A DNA stretch of 64,000 nucleotides from Kuschelorhynchus macadamiae. Its lineage: Eukaryota > Arthropoda > Insecta > Coleoptera > Curculionidae. Positions 45,095-56,141 of this stretch are shown here, one piece after another (position 1 is the first letter of the stretch; every line of letters starts with the position of its first letter). The notes below the pieces were generated by a model. It saw only the letters and a list, made by a program, of their open reading frames with translations. It ran no database searches and was not told the origin of the DNA. The DNA is taken from assembly GCA_030620095.1 (NCBI GenBank), contig JAUTXW010002195.1:124001-188000 (forward strand), written 5' to 3'. The position numbers were made by a program, and so were the translations under genes.

Positions 45095-46500
45095 GATTGA
45101 TAGCACCACTTAACTCCTTAGTTTTAGACCATCATTTTTTTAAATTAATGGACAACTATACCGGGTGACACAGAACATAGGGTACATGTAAACTTTTTTT
45201 TTTCAGAAATTTAAACTTGGACGTTTAGTAACTTATTAAAATGCATATGACAGAAAATTTTATTTATCCGTTTTTAACAATATATTAAATTTTTTTCATA
45301 CGTTGAATTACGTTTCCAATAATGTAACACAAGTTATATGTTTCCTCCAAAATGGCGGCAATAAAACCGCATTTTTGAAATACGTTATATTCACGATATA
45401 ACATATAAAACAAAAGACAGTGTCAAACTTCTGAGGTGACCTGATTAAAATGAAACTTTTCAGATTAGAAAAGGCATGAAAGCATGATATTATGTTTTTT
45501 TCAAAATATTAGGCTTTTTCGGAAAAAAAATTAAAATGACTACTTTTAATGTAAATTTTTTGCCAAAATTTAAATTGGACCTTGTATATTTTATTTATCC
45601 GTTTAATTTCACGTTAAATTACGTTTCCAATAATGTGTCAAGTTATCCTTTTGTTTAAAAACAACATTTTTTATAAACTACTAAATCAAAATTTACCATT
45701 TTTATTTGTTAAATTAGTTTTATTAAAGCAGTGTTAGCGATTCCAATACTCTAATCTCAATATCCCAGTTTATAGAAATAGGTAAACTGACCATTTCATT
45801 TTTATAAAAAAGTGACAGTTGATTAATATAAGCATTTTAAAATAATTATCACTTATATTAATTTTAAGTTTAATTGTTTCTAGATGGTTGCGTAGGATTG
45901 TTCAACGTAAATGCACCTTAAATCGCATACTACAACTGCCAATAACCAGATAATGATGGCCGTATTATGCTATTCTGTTTTTCATAGCCTACTACTTTTT
46001 CTCAATGTATATATGCACCGTAAGTGACCTGAAAAGTTAAAAAAATTAGAGCGTGTACCCTATGTTCTGTGTCACCCGGTATAGGCAAAGGTCTGGCCTA
46101 GCAATGGATTCTCAAAAATGGAGTGAGGTTTTTGTAAATAATTTGGAAAAACCAGATAATGAAACGTCATTTTGCCACCTTCTTAACAGCTCAAAAAAAT
46201 ACGTGGACGATATTTGCATTGTGTGGAATGGCAACAGACAACCGTTGAAAAAGTATTTAAAATTCGTTAACCTGTTACATCCTGAAATTGTGTTTACGTT
46301 GGAAATTGAAAATGAAGAAAGACTACCATTTCTTGGCTTACTGCTAATAAGAAAACTGAATAGCCTGAAGTTTATCGGAAATATCGTGCATAGATATTGC
46401 TCAATATGCCTCAAATTCTTATTACACACATATATTCGCAGCATTCAACACCTATTGCTATCAGTTGTGTAATTTACCATCGTCAAAGGAAGCATTTAAT
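45095..46500 (+). pseudogene. Penelope-like RT fragment split by a MITE
   Basis: Left of the insertion the frame reads LDHHFFKLMDNY. Right of it: RQRSGLAMDSQ (RT motif B', family GLAMGSPLS), SKKYVDDICIVWNGN (motif C with DD), FTLEIENEERLPFLGLLLIR and, after a frame change, LITHIFAAFNTYCYQLC. Motif A and the nuclease are not recognisable. Removing the element at 45159-46081 with one TA joins the two halves in frame. Confidence 0.85.
45159..46081. mobile_element. Non-autonomous TA-flanked MITE (923 bp)
   Basis: Termini are TACCGGGTGACACAGAACAT in inverse orientation at both ends, extending about 27 bp through AGGGTAC. TA duplicates flank it at 45157-45158 and 46082-46083. No coding capacity was seen. 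The interior holds two direct copies of AATTACGTTTCCAATAATGT about 310 bp apart. TA duplication points to IS630/Tc1-mariner mobilisation. Confidence 0.9.
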
Positions 46501-46509
46501 AGGGGGCGG

Positions 46510-47640
46510 GATATTATAATGCAGATTCTTTTGGAGTCCATCAATACATTATAAAATTGTAAATAAGTGCAAATAATTATCTTGTACATTCATGCAGTAC
46601 ATTCAAAACTTAAGGATGAGACACTTATTTTCAAGTTTATTCCTTTTTTCGGAAGTGTTGCTCTCCAATTCGCCAAACTATTTAAAAATATTAAATCAAT
46701 ATCTCATTCAAAACAATAAATACTCTTGATATGACATTTAGTAAGAACAAAAGACACAACCGATAAATTGTCCAGATCTTGGGTTTACTAGGGTGAGAGA
46801 ACACTTAAGACTTGTAAATAGATTCGGAAATTAAGATGTGACTTATGTTTTAGCTTTTGCAAATCATTTGTTGCAGTTAAGTCATAATTTCTCCATTTTT
46901 GAAGTTGATATTTTACTAGAATGTTCGAAAAGGAGAAAATTTGACCTGCTTGAAAAAAATGGAAATAACTTAAGACTTGATTAGTAGCGTAATAAACTGT
47001 ATTTAAAATAAACAAATGCCCAACTTTTTTTTGTTTTATTTATTAAAAGAAAAAGTGAGGTTCTTTATTGTTTCGACCCCTTTATTTGAAAACCAAGGTA
47101 GCAAGTACCTTTTTATTTATTTATATTGGTAAAAATTGAATTATATTAGTAATAATTTAAAGAAAAAGTAAAAATGAACCATAAATACCGTAAATATTTG
47201 AATATTTTATTACAATACCATAAATATACTACATACATAATAGGCCGATAATAAAAATTTAAATTCCACACACTCGCAATACCTTTTCTTCGGCACATTT
47301 TTGCTGCATTGTCAGTTGAACAAAAAAAATTACTGTTTTCATGTTCTCATAATCTATAAGACTATGCACCCAATTTTTGTTTTTTTGAGTTATCGGAACA
47401 TTAGTAATTTTTCAAATTTAAATATTTTCTGTTAAAAAATGCCTATTTTTGTGTAAATAAAAAACTGTAGACTTTTCTATTTTCTTTTAGAAAGACTGTA
47501 TTAATTTTTAACGGAACGGTTTTTTTACTAAACTACTAGTTTTCAATATTTCGTAATTGACTAAACATCCGACTCGTTCGCTAGACTAATGAGATTTTTG
47601 TAGGTGACCTACATCACAGAATAGTGCTTTAGATTTTCTA
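46510..47640. other. No recognisable gene or element
   Basis: AT-rich sequence, start of a lower-repeat island between the PLE fragment and the DD41D element. The 75-codon minus frame at 46788-47015 has no recognisable motif. Confidence 0.45.
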
Positions 47641-47653
47641 TGCCTGTATCGCC

Positions 47654-47884
47654 TATCGATAGGTGAAAATTAGTCGACAAAATTAAATTATCGATAATTA
47701 ATTGCTACCTAGATATATTGCGATACTTTGGGAGAGAAATATATCGGAGAGCAAAAAGCAAAAGTCCTTACCTTTGTAAATACGCAATCCATTTATCCAT
47801 AACTATCGATATTATCAGCGTTATTAGATACCAATCGGCATTAATGGATACCTGTCGATACTTACAACTACCGATATATCGATA
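47654..47884. promoter_or_regulatory. Cluster of four TATCGATA (DRE) sites
   Basis: The palindrome TATCGATA occurs exactly at 47654-47661, 47689-47696, 47804-47811 and 47877-47884, with further near matches between. TATCGATA is the core of the DNA replication-related element bound by DREF, and overlapping CGATA words are bound by BEAF-32 in Drosophila. Clusters mark housekeeping promoters or boundaries there. Function here is inference. Confidence 0.5.
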
Positions 47885-48433
47885 AAACGCCCATCTCTAC
47901 CTGTCACTCTGTGGATTTCATGTGATTTATGTTCAGTTGCAGGAACAATAATTTAAATCATTCCGATTCAATTACAAAAACAGTCAAAATATGACAAAGC
48001 AAACATATTTTCATTAAAAACAAGATTTGCAATATTAGTTATTTCAAAGTCAGATAATACTCCGTACAGACGATACATTCAATATTAAATAGAACACCCC
48101 CTAAATAGGTCCTAACCTTGCATTATTGTATTCCCTAAAGTAGTTATCCATCGAGAGATATCCGCGTTGTTCTGCACAGTGTTGTCACTATGTAGTAGTC
48201 TCGTACCTCCTAAATGAGTGACGCAAATATTTCTAAACAAATAAACTTAACTCGCGTTCTTGGCAACTCTGCGCCTAATCTTGTTGCACGCTGGCTAATA
48301 CCTTAATTAAACGACGTCACAAACGATTAAAAGTGGTGGGTACATATTTTATAATCCCGTCTATAACGTAAAATAGATCAGTAACATGATATAAATAAAA
48401 GCAATATATTTGGTTAGTTCTACATGTACTAAC

Positions 48434-48538
48434 CTTTCTATTTACTAATCTTGGTTCATCCTTTGCAAGTTTCAGTAACTCCTGACAGTCTCCCCTACTG
48501 GCTGTGACGTACCATTCCTGACATTTCTTTGGCTCTAA
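48434..48538 (-). CDS. SOWAH-like ankyrin protein, single internal exon
   Basis: On the minus strand a 105-nt exon is bounded by acceptor ATTTTGTTTTAG and donor AAG|GTTAGT, phase 0 at both ends. The 35 codons read LEPKKCQEWYVTASRGDCQE then LLKLAKDEPRLVNRK. This matches the start of the ankyrin region of SOWAH (sosondowah) proteins, which reads like LEP...WxVxAxxGxxxxLxxLxxxxPxLxxxKD before an ALHW repeat. Coding richness and both splice sites agree. The next exon (expected to contain ALHWAAK) was not found to the left, so the intron is long or filled with the elements described here. It is the best evidence of a host gene in the window. Confidence 0.7.
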
Positions 48539-48683
48539 CTAAAACAAAATATTTATTACAGATGAGAGTTCGTAATTCAAAAATAAATATATAAAAAAAG
48601 TTGGTAAATTTCCTTTGCTCAGTATGAATCTTTCATTTTATCTGAAATAGTGAAGTATGACCCAATTTAACTCCGGACATAGT

Positions 48684-48684
48684 C

Positions 48685-48743
<59 letters not shown>
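48684..48743. repeat. (TA)n microsatellite, left of DD41D element
   Basis: A TA tract that directly abuts the left end of the element at 48744. With the tract at 50594-50662 it is probably one array split by a TA-targeting transposon. Confidence 0.95.
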
Positions 48744-48748
<5 letters not shown>

Positions 48749-49186
48749 AGGGCATAAAGTCTGGAAACCTTGAGATATGTCAAAAACTATACAAGTTGGG
48801 TAAAAAAGTTTCATATAAAAGTTGTATAGTTCCTTACGATTAATGATTCAAAAATGTCTTGAAATATACAGGGTGTTTTAAAATCAAGTTACACGCCAAA
48901 ACTTCAGAATCTCTAATGGAACACTCTGTATATTAGTTTATTTTAAGAATCTACATGAAATTCTGATCATATTTTATTAAACATACCCTATCCCTAAAGT
49001 CAACTGTTTTTGAGATAAAAAAATGAGAAAATGGAAATTTGGCTTTAAACAAAATTAACTCATTTCTCTATGCATAGTGAAACCTGGTTGGTTATTTTAG
49101 AACTCCCATAGAAACTGTCATGTACTTACAATAAACTGTGTCAATTTTTAACATATTGTTGGAGAGTTCCTTTTTTCCTGATAAAA

Positions 49187-50242
49187 ATGCTTTCAGAAAG
49201 AGAAGGAATAGAGATTCTTATGATGTTTGGATGGGGAGATCGCCAAAGAAATCTTGACGAAGTATGTGAACTTTTTAATAATACACATCCCGAGCAATTG
49301 CAAAATCCACAGTTAGCAAAATTATCAAAAAATTTCGTGATCATGGTTGTGTAAAAGATCTTTCCAGGACAGGTAGGCCAAAACTAGATGATGATATGAA
49401 ATTGAATGTTTTACTCAGTTATAACGAAAATCCACATTTACCTACAAGTCAAGTAGCATTAGATTTAAACCTTAGTCAATCATCGGTAAAAAATATTCTG
49501 CACACGGCAAAGTAGCATCCCTATAAAACAAGATTAATCCATGAATTAAATGAAGACGACTTTGACCGCCGACTTGAGTTTTGCGAAAGTATGCAAGAGC
49601 GGTGCAACCTGGATCCATTTTCCTTTTTTCTTAATGGTACCTTTTTTCTTAATGGTACCACCTTTTTTCTTAATGGTACTGTCAACCGACAAAACTGTAG
49701 ATATTGGTCTACAGAGAATCCCCATTGGGCTCAAGTAGCTCATACGCAATATCCCGAGAAAATCAATGTTTGGGCTGGAATATTTCTATATAGAATTATA
49801 GGTCCCTACTTTCGATGTAAATTTAACCGGCGAAATTTATCTTGGTTTTTTACAACTCGAGTTGATTCCTGCCTTAGCTCAATTGTATCCAGGTAATGAG
49901 CCCGATATGCCTACTGCAGCAATGTGGTTGCAACAAGATGGAGCACCACCTCACTACTCTCAGTGAAATATTTCCTAACAGGTGGATAGGACGTCGTGGA
50001 CCCTACGAATGGCCGGCCAGGTCCCCGGACTTAACTCCCCTAGATTATTTTCTGTGGGGATATTTAAAGAGAAAAGTTTATTTGAACAGACCTCATAATA
50101 CCGATGCGCTGAAAATCGTATAAGAGATGAAATCCGACAAATCCCACCTACTTTCATTCGAAATCTACAACAAGAGTTCATCAATCGATTAGGATATTGT
50201 CAGGAAGTGAACGGACAACAGTTCCAGCATTTATTACGTTAA
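49187..50242 (+). pseudogene. DD41D transposase with damaged active site
   Basis: ATG 49187 opens MLSEREGIEILMMFGWGDRQ; after a shift near 49300 it continues KKFRDHGCVKDLSRTGRPKL and NPHLPTSQVALDLNLSQS, a paired helix-turn-helix-like domain. An in-frame TAG follows near 49513. The block normally reading (S/T)DEATFFLNGTV is replaced by three tandem FFLNGT units, removing the first catalytic Asp. Then YWSTENPHW, INVWAGIF, QQDGAPPHYSQ (second D), a deletion, NRWIGRRGPYEW and SPDLTPLDYFLWGYLK (third D), a shift, and a C terminus CQEVNGQQFQHLLR with TAA at 50240-50242. Confidence 0.9.
49618..49680 (+). repeat. Tandem triplication of TTTTTTCTTAATGGTACC
   Basis: Three copies of an 18-21 bp unit sit in the first catalytic block of the DD41D transposase. 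In the coding frame they read FFLNGT three times, and the Asp-containing residues before the normal single FFLNGT are gone. Confidence 0.93.
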
Positions 50243-50593
50243 AACGCATCATTTAGAATTTTAGACTATCGTTGTTAATCGTTATTAAAAAAAATTTGTA
50301 AAACAGTTTTCTCATTTTTTTTATCTCAAAAACAGTTGACTTTAGGGATAGGGTATGCTTAATAAAATATGATCAGAATTTCATGTAGATTCTTAAAATG
50401 AAATAATATACAGGGTGTTCCATTAGAGATTCTGAAGTTTTGGCGTGTAACTTGATTTTAAAACACCCTGTATATTTCAAGACATTTTTGAATCATAAAT
50501 CGTAAGGAACTATACAACTTTTATATGAAACTTTTTTACCCAACTTGTATAGTTTTTGACATATCTCAAGGTTTCCAGACTTTATGCCCTCAT

Positions 50594-50662
<69 letters not shown>
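50594..50662. repeat. (TA)n microsatellite between DD41D and PLE
   Basis: The TA tract has one TATGTATA interruption. It joins the right end of the DD41D element directly to the left pLTR of the PLE. Confidence 0.95.
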
Positions 50663-50665
<3 letters not shown>

Positions 50666-51100
50666 TTAATTATTTTCTTGGGCATAGGTTTACTCATTGA
50701 GAAGTAAAACTATAATTTGATCGACATTGAGCTTTTTCAAGATATTTTATTTTCTACAATAAAAACATGTATAGTTAGTATTTAAATTGGTTAAAACATT
50801 ATTGAAAAAACATCACTCAAAAAAACATTACATTTAAAACAAACTATGAACACAAAAATACATTTAAAACCACATTAAAATTATACAGAGTACGTACCTT
50901 GGAAACATGTCATGTGTAACGAATGTTTTGCGATTGCAATAATTTCGACACGTCTGGAATTCTGGTAGATAAAAACGAGACAAATTTTTTCTTTTTTTTA
51001 TATTTACTTAGATTTTTATTGCTGTACCGAGTTTGGGTTTATGATCTTACTGAAATGTACAGGGTTTTATGTATGGAGTAGTTTATTTATTTAGATTAAT

Positions 51101-52735
51101 TCACTTAGATATCAGATTATAATCAATTTGGCTTAAGTTATTGATGTCTTTTTTATCGTTGACGGCATCTTTCTCTTTTTTAATTTGTATCATTTCTTTT
51201 ATTGTGAGTTTTCGATAATTAGTTTCTTGCTCTAAAATTTTGGTTTGTTTAAAATCGAATTCATGTTTTTCTGTATGTTCGTGTTTGTAGAGTGCCGTTG
51301 ATGCATTTTTCGTGTATTTGTGGCCGTTTAATCGACTATCTAAGTATTGTGTTGTCATTCCTATGTACTTTTTTGGGCAATTTAAACATGGAATTGAGTA
51401 AACTAGGTTTGATTTCTTTTTTTTAATTACTTTGCTTTTCAAGGGAGTGAAAAGACTGTTTAGTAAATTCTGTGCTTTATGACAGACAGTTATGTCGTGT
51501 TTAGACAATATATGATTTATTTTTTCTGATAGACCGTCTGTGTAGGGCATTGCAACGTATTTAGTATTACCATTTCTTTCTTTTGTTGCTTTCTTTAAAT
51601 TATTATGAAAAACATGAGTTCGTTATTTAAAAACTCGTAGTATGTTTTTTTCCGGATAATGGTTATTTATTAAAGTCTCCTTAACCTTCTTTAAAATCTC
51701 AGGACGATATTCTGGGGAAGTAAGTGAGATGGCACGATCGGTTAGACCTATACTAACGCTATTTTTTTGATTCTTTGGATGGTTGGAGTTAAAGTTTAAG
51801 TACCGCCCTGACCAAGTTTTTTTTGTATACCACTTGGTTTTTATATTTTGATCTTTCTTGTTTCTAATTAGGGTTAAGTCTAGAAAATTAATTTTGTTTT
51901 TGTCTTCAATTTCCATGGTAAATTTTAATTTGGGGTGAAAATTATTGAAAGCATTTAATAGGTCATTAATATGGTTTTTTGAAACGGCAGTTAAACAATC
52001 GTCCAAAAATCTTTTAAAAAAAGGAAGCTTAAAATCTAGTTCACTTATCACACTCTCCTCCAGATATTCCATAACTAATTGTGCGACAATGGAGGAAATA
52101 GGAGAACCCATAGCGCAACCATCTAACTGTTGATAATATTTGTCCTCATACTGGAAATAATTATTATTTAGAGTAATGTTAATAGCTTCTATAAATTCTT
52201 TTAATGGAAGTGTTGTGTGACCCTTTAATTCGTCCCATTTTTGTGTTATTATGGCAGATAAAAGTTCATTCGGAATATTTGTATATAGAGAAACAACACC
52301 AAGAGATATTAGTATATGATTGTCTGGAATGTTTACCTTGTCAATAAATTGTTTAAATTCAAATGAATCTTTAACAAAATAATCGTTTTTTCCGGTTATT
52401 TTGGACATACAATTAGACAAATATTTCGACAGTTTATAAAAAGGAGATCGGATACATGATACAATGGGCCTTAAAGGTATGTTAGCTTTGTGCAACTTAG
52501 GAAGACCGTATATTTTGGGTGCTACTGCGTTGTGTACCATTAGGCTTTTTGCTTCTTTATCAGAAATAACTTTTTTATTTAAAAATTTTTTTATGAACAT
52601 GTTATTTTTTGTTTGATAAAGTTAAATCACTTTTTAATTTTTTGTAAGTACGTCACTAAGCAATTCTTTAATTTTTGTATCATAGTCGTAAGAGTTCATT
52701 ATCACAGTTTTATTTGATTTATCAGGTGTGATAAA
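51101..52735 (-). pseudogene. Penelope RT plus GIY-YIG nuclease, one internal stop
   Basis: Minus strand: a decayed N-terminal part ITPDKSNKTVIMNSYDYDTK with frameshifts near 52610-52650, then an RT frame open from 52600 to TAA at 51623-51625. Motifs: APKIYGLPKLHK, RPIVSCIRSPFYKLSKYLS, SLGVVSLYTNIP (motif A, where the catalytic Asp of DVVSL is Gly, GGT for GAT), QLDGCAMGSPIS (B'), KRFLDDCL (motif C) and INFLDLTLI. After the single in-frame stop the same frame continues KKATKERNGN to VYSIPCLNCPKKYIGMTTQY (GIY-YIG) and DSRLNGHKY, ending at 51101. The motif A change alone should abolish polymerase activity. Confidence 0.92.
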
Positions 52736-52838
52736 TTTAAATTAAATGTAATGTTTTTTTGAGTGATGTTTTTTCAATAATGTTTTAACCAATTTAAATA
52801 CTAACTATACATGTTTTTATTGTAGAAATAAAATATCT

Positions 52839-52880
52839 TGAAAAAGCTCAATATAATGAGCGAAACGTCGATTAAATTAT
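52839..52880 (+). ncRNA. Hammerhead-ribozyme-like remnant in pLTR
   Basis: CTTGAAAAA, then the stem GCTCA-ATATAA-TGAGC, then GAAACGTCG. This follows the hammerhead order (CUGANGA core, stem II, GAAA, stem III). PLE pLTRs are known to carry hammerhead motifs. The first core strand does not match CUGANGA, so cleavage is unlikely; it is a relic or variant. Confidence 0.35.
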
Positions 52881-52961
52881 ACTTTTACTTCTCAATGAGT
52901 TAACATATGCCCAAGAAAATAATTAACAAAATATTTATATATGGTTAAAGGAAAAAAAACG

Positions 52962-52970
<9 letters not shown>

Positions 52971-53028
<58 letters not shown>
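52971..53028. repeat. (TA)n microsatellite between PLE and DD41D
   Basis: The TA tract abuts ACAGGGTGTTAATTAATGCC, the left end of the next DD41D element. Confidence 0.95.
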
Positions 53029-53031
<3 letters not shown>

Positions 53032-55020
53032 GGTGTTAATTAATGCCGTGGACATATTTCAGGGGGTGATAGTACTCGACAAAATAGGAAAAAAATGCCA
53101 ATATATACATGGTCAAAAACGCACCATTTTCGTTATATAGGGTGTCAAAGTTTCAATTTTTTCTAGTTTTTTTGCGTTTTTTTCCAGTTCCTTCTGAGAC
53201 AATTAGTTCAAATTTAGAACATGTATTACTTTTAAGAACCTCTACGATAAAATATCAAAATCGTGGATGATAGTATACAGGGTGTTACATTTTTTGCATC
53301 ACCTACAAATTTATCTTGCGGAACTTTTCTTTGGAGCACCCTGTATGAATTCTGATATAAAATTTAAACTCTTTGTTCATTTCGTTAGTTCTTTCGTATT
53401 TTGCATTATTCTCGTATCTATCACAGTTTTCGACTTATTTGCAATAATCGATTCATTGCATCGATGGCATGTAGGCGAAATTAAGCAAAAAATTAAGAAA
53501 CGGGTTTTATTTTAAATCAACCGACATGATAATGAACAATCAGCTTTATGCAACTTAGGAATAAAATTATTACAGTTAAATTAAAAATAAAACCAAATTA
53601 TAAAAGCTGTCGAAAATGTCCGCCTCTTGCTAGAATGCAAGAATCAAGTCTTCGCCTCATGGACTGACGGACTCAAATATTCCAGGAGTATTGCGAATGA
53701 TGTCGCATGAAACTATTATTCTGTTTCTTAAATCTTCTTCTGTCTGCATTGGAGTCTGATGCCAATGTTTTCAGGTGTCCCCAGAAAAAGGAATCTAGGC
53801 TGTTCAGATCTGGAGATCTAGGGGGCCATGACTGAGGTCTCCCTCGCCCTATCCAACGGTTGTTAAAATTATTATTTAGGAACTCCCTCGCCTCTATGCT
53901 GAAACGTGCTGGTGCTCCATCGTGCATGAACCACATTTGATTTGTAAGAAGAATTGGCACGTCTATATCGTCCGTTTAGCCTTGCTGGCAGGAAAAATGG
54001 ACCTATCAAATAATCTCCAATCCAAAATTGTTGCTGGAAATTATTTTCATGTATCGAATGCGGATTCTCTTCTGCGCAAAAATTATTGTTATGAAAATTA
54101 CGTATGGCATTCCTAGAAAGATTTGCCTCATCGCTAAATAAAATCGTGTTTCCAAATAATGGATTTTGGGCTAGCATTTGTAAGAACCACTGGCAAAAAT
54201 TTAAACGGAGTGGAAACTCACGTGGGAGAAAGCTTGAACCCTTTGGATGTGGTAAGGATAAATTAAGTTGCCTAATAAAATTTTCCATACAAGCACAAAT
54301 GAAATGTTAAGTGTTGCCACAATTTTCCTCGTAATGGTAGCAGGATTATTTTCTACTGCATTCAGGACTGCTTCCTCGACTTCAGGAGTTCTAACCGTTC
54401 TATTTGCTCCTGCTAAATGAGTGGATTTCTTGAATGATCCATTTTCACATAGCCGATTACGTACCTTTGCAAATGTTTATCTGTAGGGCCCCATGCGATT
54501 GGTATATTTCTGTTCATAGAGTCGTCTGACTTCATAACATCCATAAATGACCATAAATGAAATGAATTTCTGCATATTCTTGATTTGTGAATTGAACCAT
54601 CATTAAACAACTCGAAACAACCCCAGAAACGTCAAACAAAAAATATTTCTTTCAAAAGAACAAAATTAACAAGTGACCTGCCTCAGCCTACTACCTTTTT
54701 TTCCAGTTTCATTATTTAGCCTACACTTAATTTGCATCTATGGCAATTATTGCAAAAAAGTCGAAAACTGTGATAGATACGAGAATAATGCAAAATACGA
54801 AAGAGCTAAAGAAATGAACAAAGAGTTTAAATTTTATATCAGAATTCATACAGGGTGCTGCAAAAAAAAGTTCCGCAAGATAAACTTGTAGGTGGTGCAA
54901 AGAAATGTAACACCCTGTATACTACCATCCACGATTTTAATATTTTATCGTAGAGGTTTTTAGAAATAATACATGTTCTAAATTTGAACTAATTGTCTCA
55001 AAAGGAACTGGAAAAAAACG
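53029..55020 (-). mobile_element. DD41D mariner-like element, right end truncated
   Basis: Inverted arms run from about 53183 to 53490 and from 54730 to 55020. Shared words include CCAGTTCCTT(C/T)TGAGACAAT, TTTTATCGTAGAGGTTTTTA-type blocks, ACAGGGTGTTACATTT and AAAACTGTGATAGATACGAG. The outer 150 bp of the left arm (from ACAGGGTGTTAATT) have no partner on the right, where an unrelated repeat starts at 55021. Confidence 0.88.
53598..54604 (-). pseudogene. DD41D transposase, frameshifted
   Basis: Minus strand: MMVQFTNQEYAEIHFIYGH start at about 54604, shifted pieces YVIGYVKMDHSRN, then TILFSDEANLSRNAIRNFHN (first D kept), CAEENPHSIHENN, IGDYLIGPFFLPARLNG. After another shift: MWFMHDGAPARFS (second D), FNNRWIGRGRPQSWPPRSPD and LNSLDSFFWGHLK (third D), with 41 residues between the last two D. 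The tail SMRRRLDSCILARGGHFRQL ends TAA at 53598-53600. All three catalytic Asp remain, but at least three frameshifts separate them. Confidence 0.88.
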
Positions 55021-55600
<580 letters not shown>

Positions 55601-55994
55601 CCCAGGAAAATGTAACGAGCAAACAAAAAATGTATAATTGCTATTATTAATTTAGTACTATTATTACCACCGATTTTTAACAGCTCCCTTCCTTCAATTA
55701 TAAACTTAATAAAATAGTTTTACATTTTCTTGATTAAAGAAGCCTATCTAGATTCTAATGCAGTCATGTCAAACATGCGGCCCAAATCAGTTTTGAAAAC
55801 TGCAACAACGATTGGTATAATAAAAAGTACAATTGTACATAGTGCCATCTATGTTTAGGAGGATGAACTACACATACTTAACCTACAAACTAAAGCCAAA
55901 CATTATCTGGCTTGTTCCATGAAATTTTATCGCGCAAAAAACACAGATGACGCTATGTGAACATTCTGGAAAGAACTCGAGAAATCACAATCCG

Positions 55995-56035
55995 TATATA
56001 AGCCGTGTTCGATTGAGTTCAGTCGTTCAGTGTTT
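55995..56035 (+). promoter_or_regulatory. Candidate core promoter of the hAT
   Basis: TATATAAG at 55995-56002 precedes TTCAGTCG (initiator-like TCAGT, A at 56031) by about 36 bp, slightly longer than usual. Further TCAGT words follow at 56038 and 56048. The transposase ATG is 110 bp downstream. Confidence 0.4.
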
Positions 56036-56141
56036 AGTCAGTTATGAGTCAATTGCGATGGGGTTTCGAGTTGAGTTGCGCACTTACTGTTACAACACTT
56101 AACAGTACTTATTATAATTTATTTCGGGTAGAGTTTTTAAC

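Larger units (their letters stand above)
48744..50594 (+). mobile_element. DD41D mariner-like element with nearly identical 270-bp TIRs
   Basis: The left end AATGAGGGCATAAAGTCTGG equals the reverse-complemented right end. The arms stay almost identical for about 270 bp (through TATGTCAAAAACTATACAAG, ACAGGGTGTTTTAAAATC and AAGTCAACTGTTTTTGAGAT), with only about ten differences seen. Both ends sit in TA tracts. Despite the young-looking ends the transposase is disrupted. Confidence 0.93.
50664..52925 (-). mobile_element. Penelope-like element with inverted pLTRs
   Basis: The left block (50670-50840: TTAATTATTTTCTTGGGCAT, then CATTGAGAAGTAAAA, AAGATATTTTATTTTCTACA, TTTAAATTGGTTAAAACATT) is the reverse complement of 52745-52922. 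The pair are the inverted pLTR repeats typical of Penelope elements. The left copy lacks about 16 bp that the right copy has around GAGCGAAACGTCG. Both ends lie against TA tracts (50594-50662, 52971-53028). The protein pseudogene lies between them. Confidence 0.9.

Noticed and set aside
50525..50707. Open frame with a long Ile-Tyr repeat
   Set aside because: It is the (TA)n microsatellite read in one frame; the same applies to the frame at 59344-59634.
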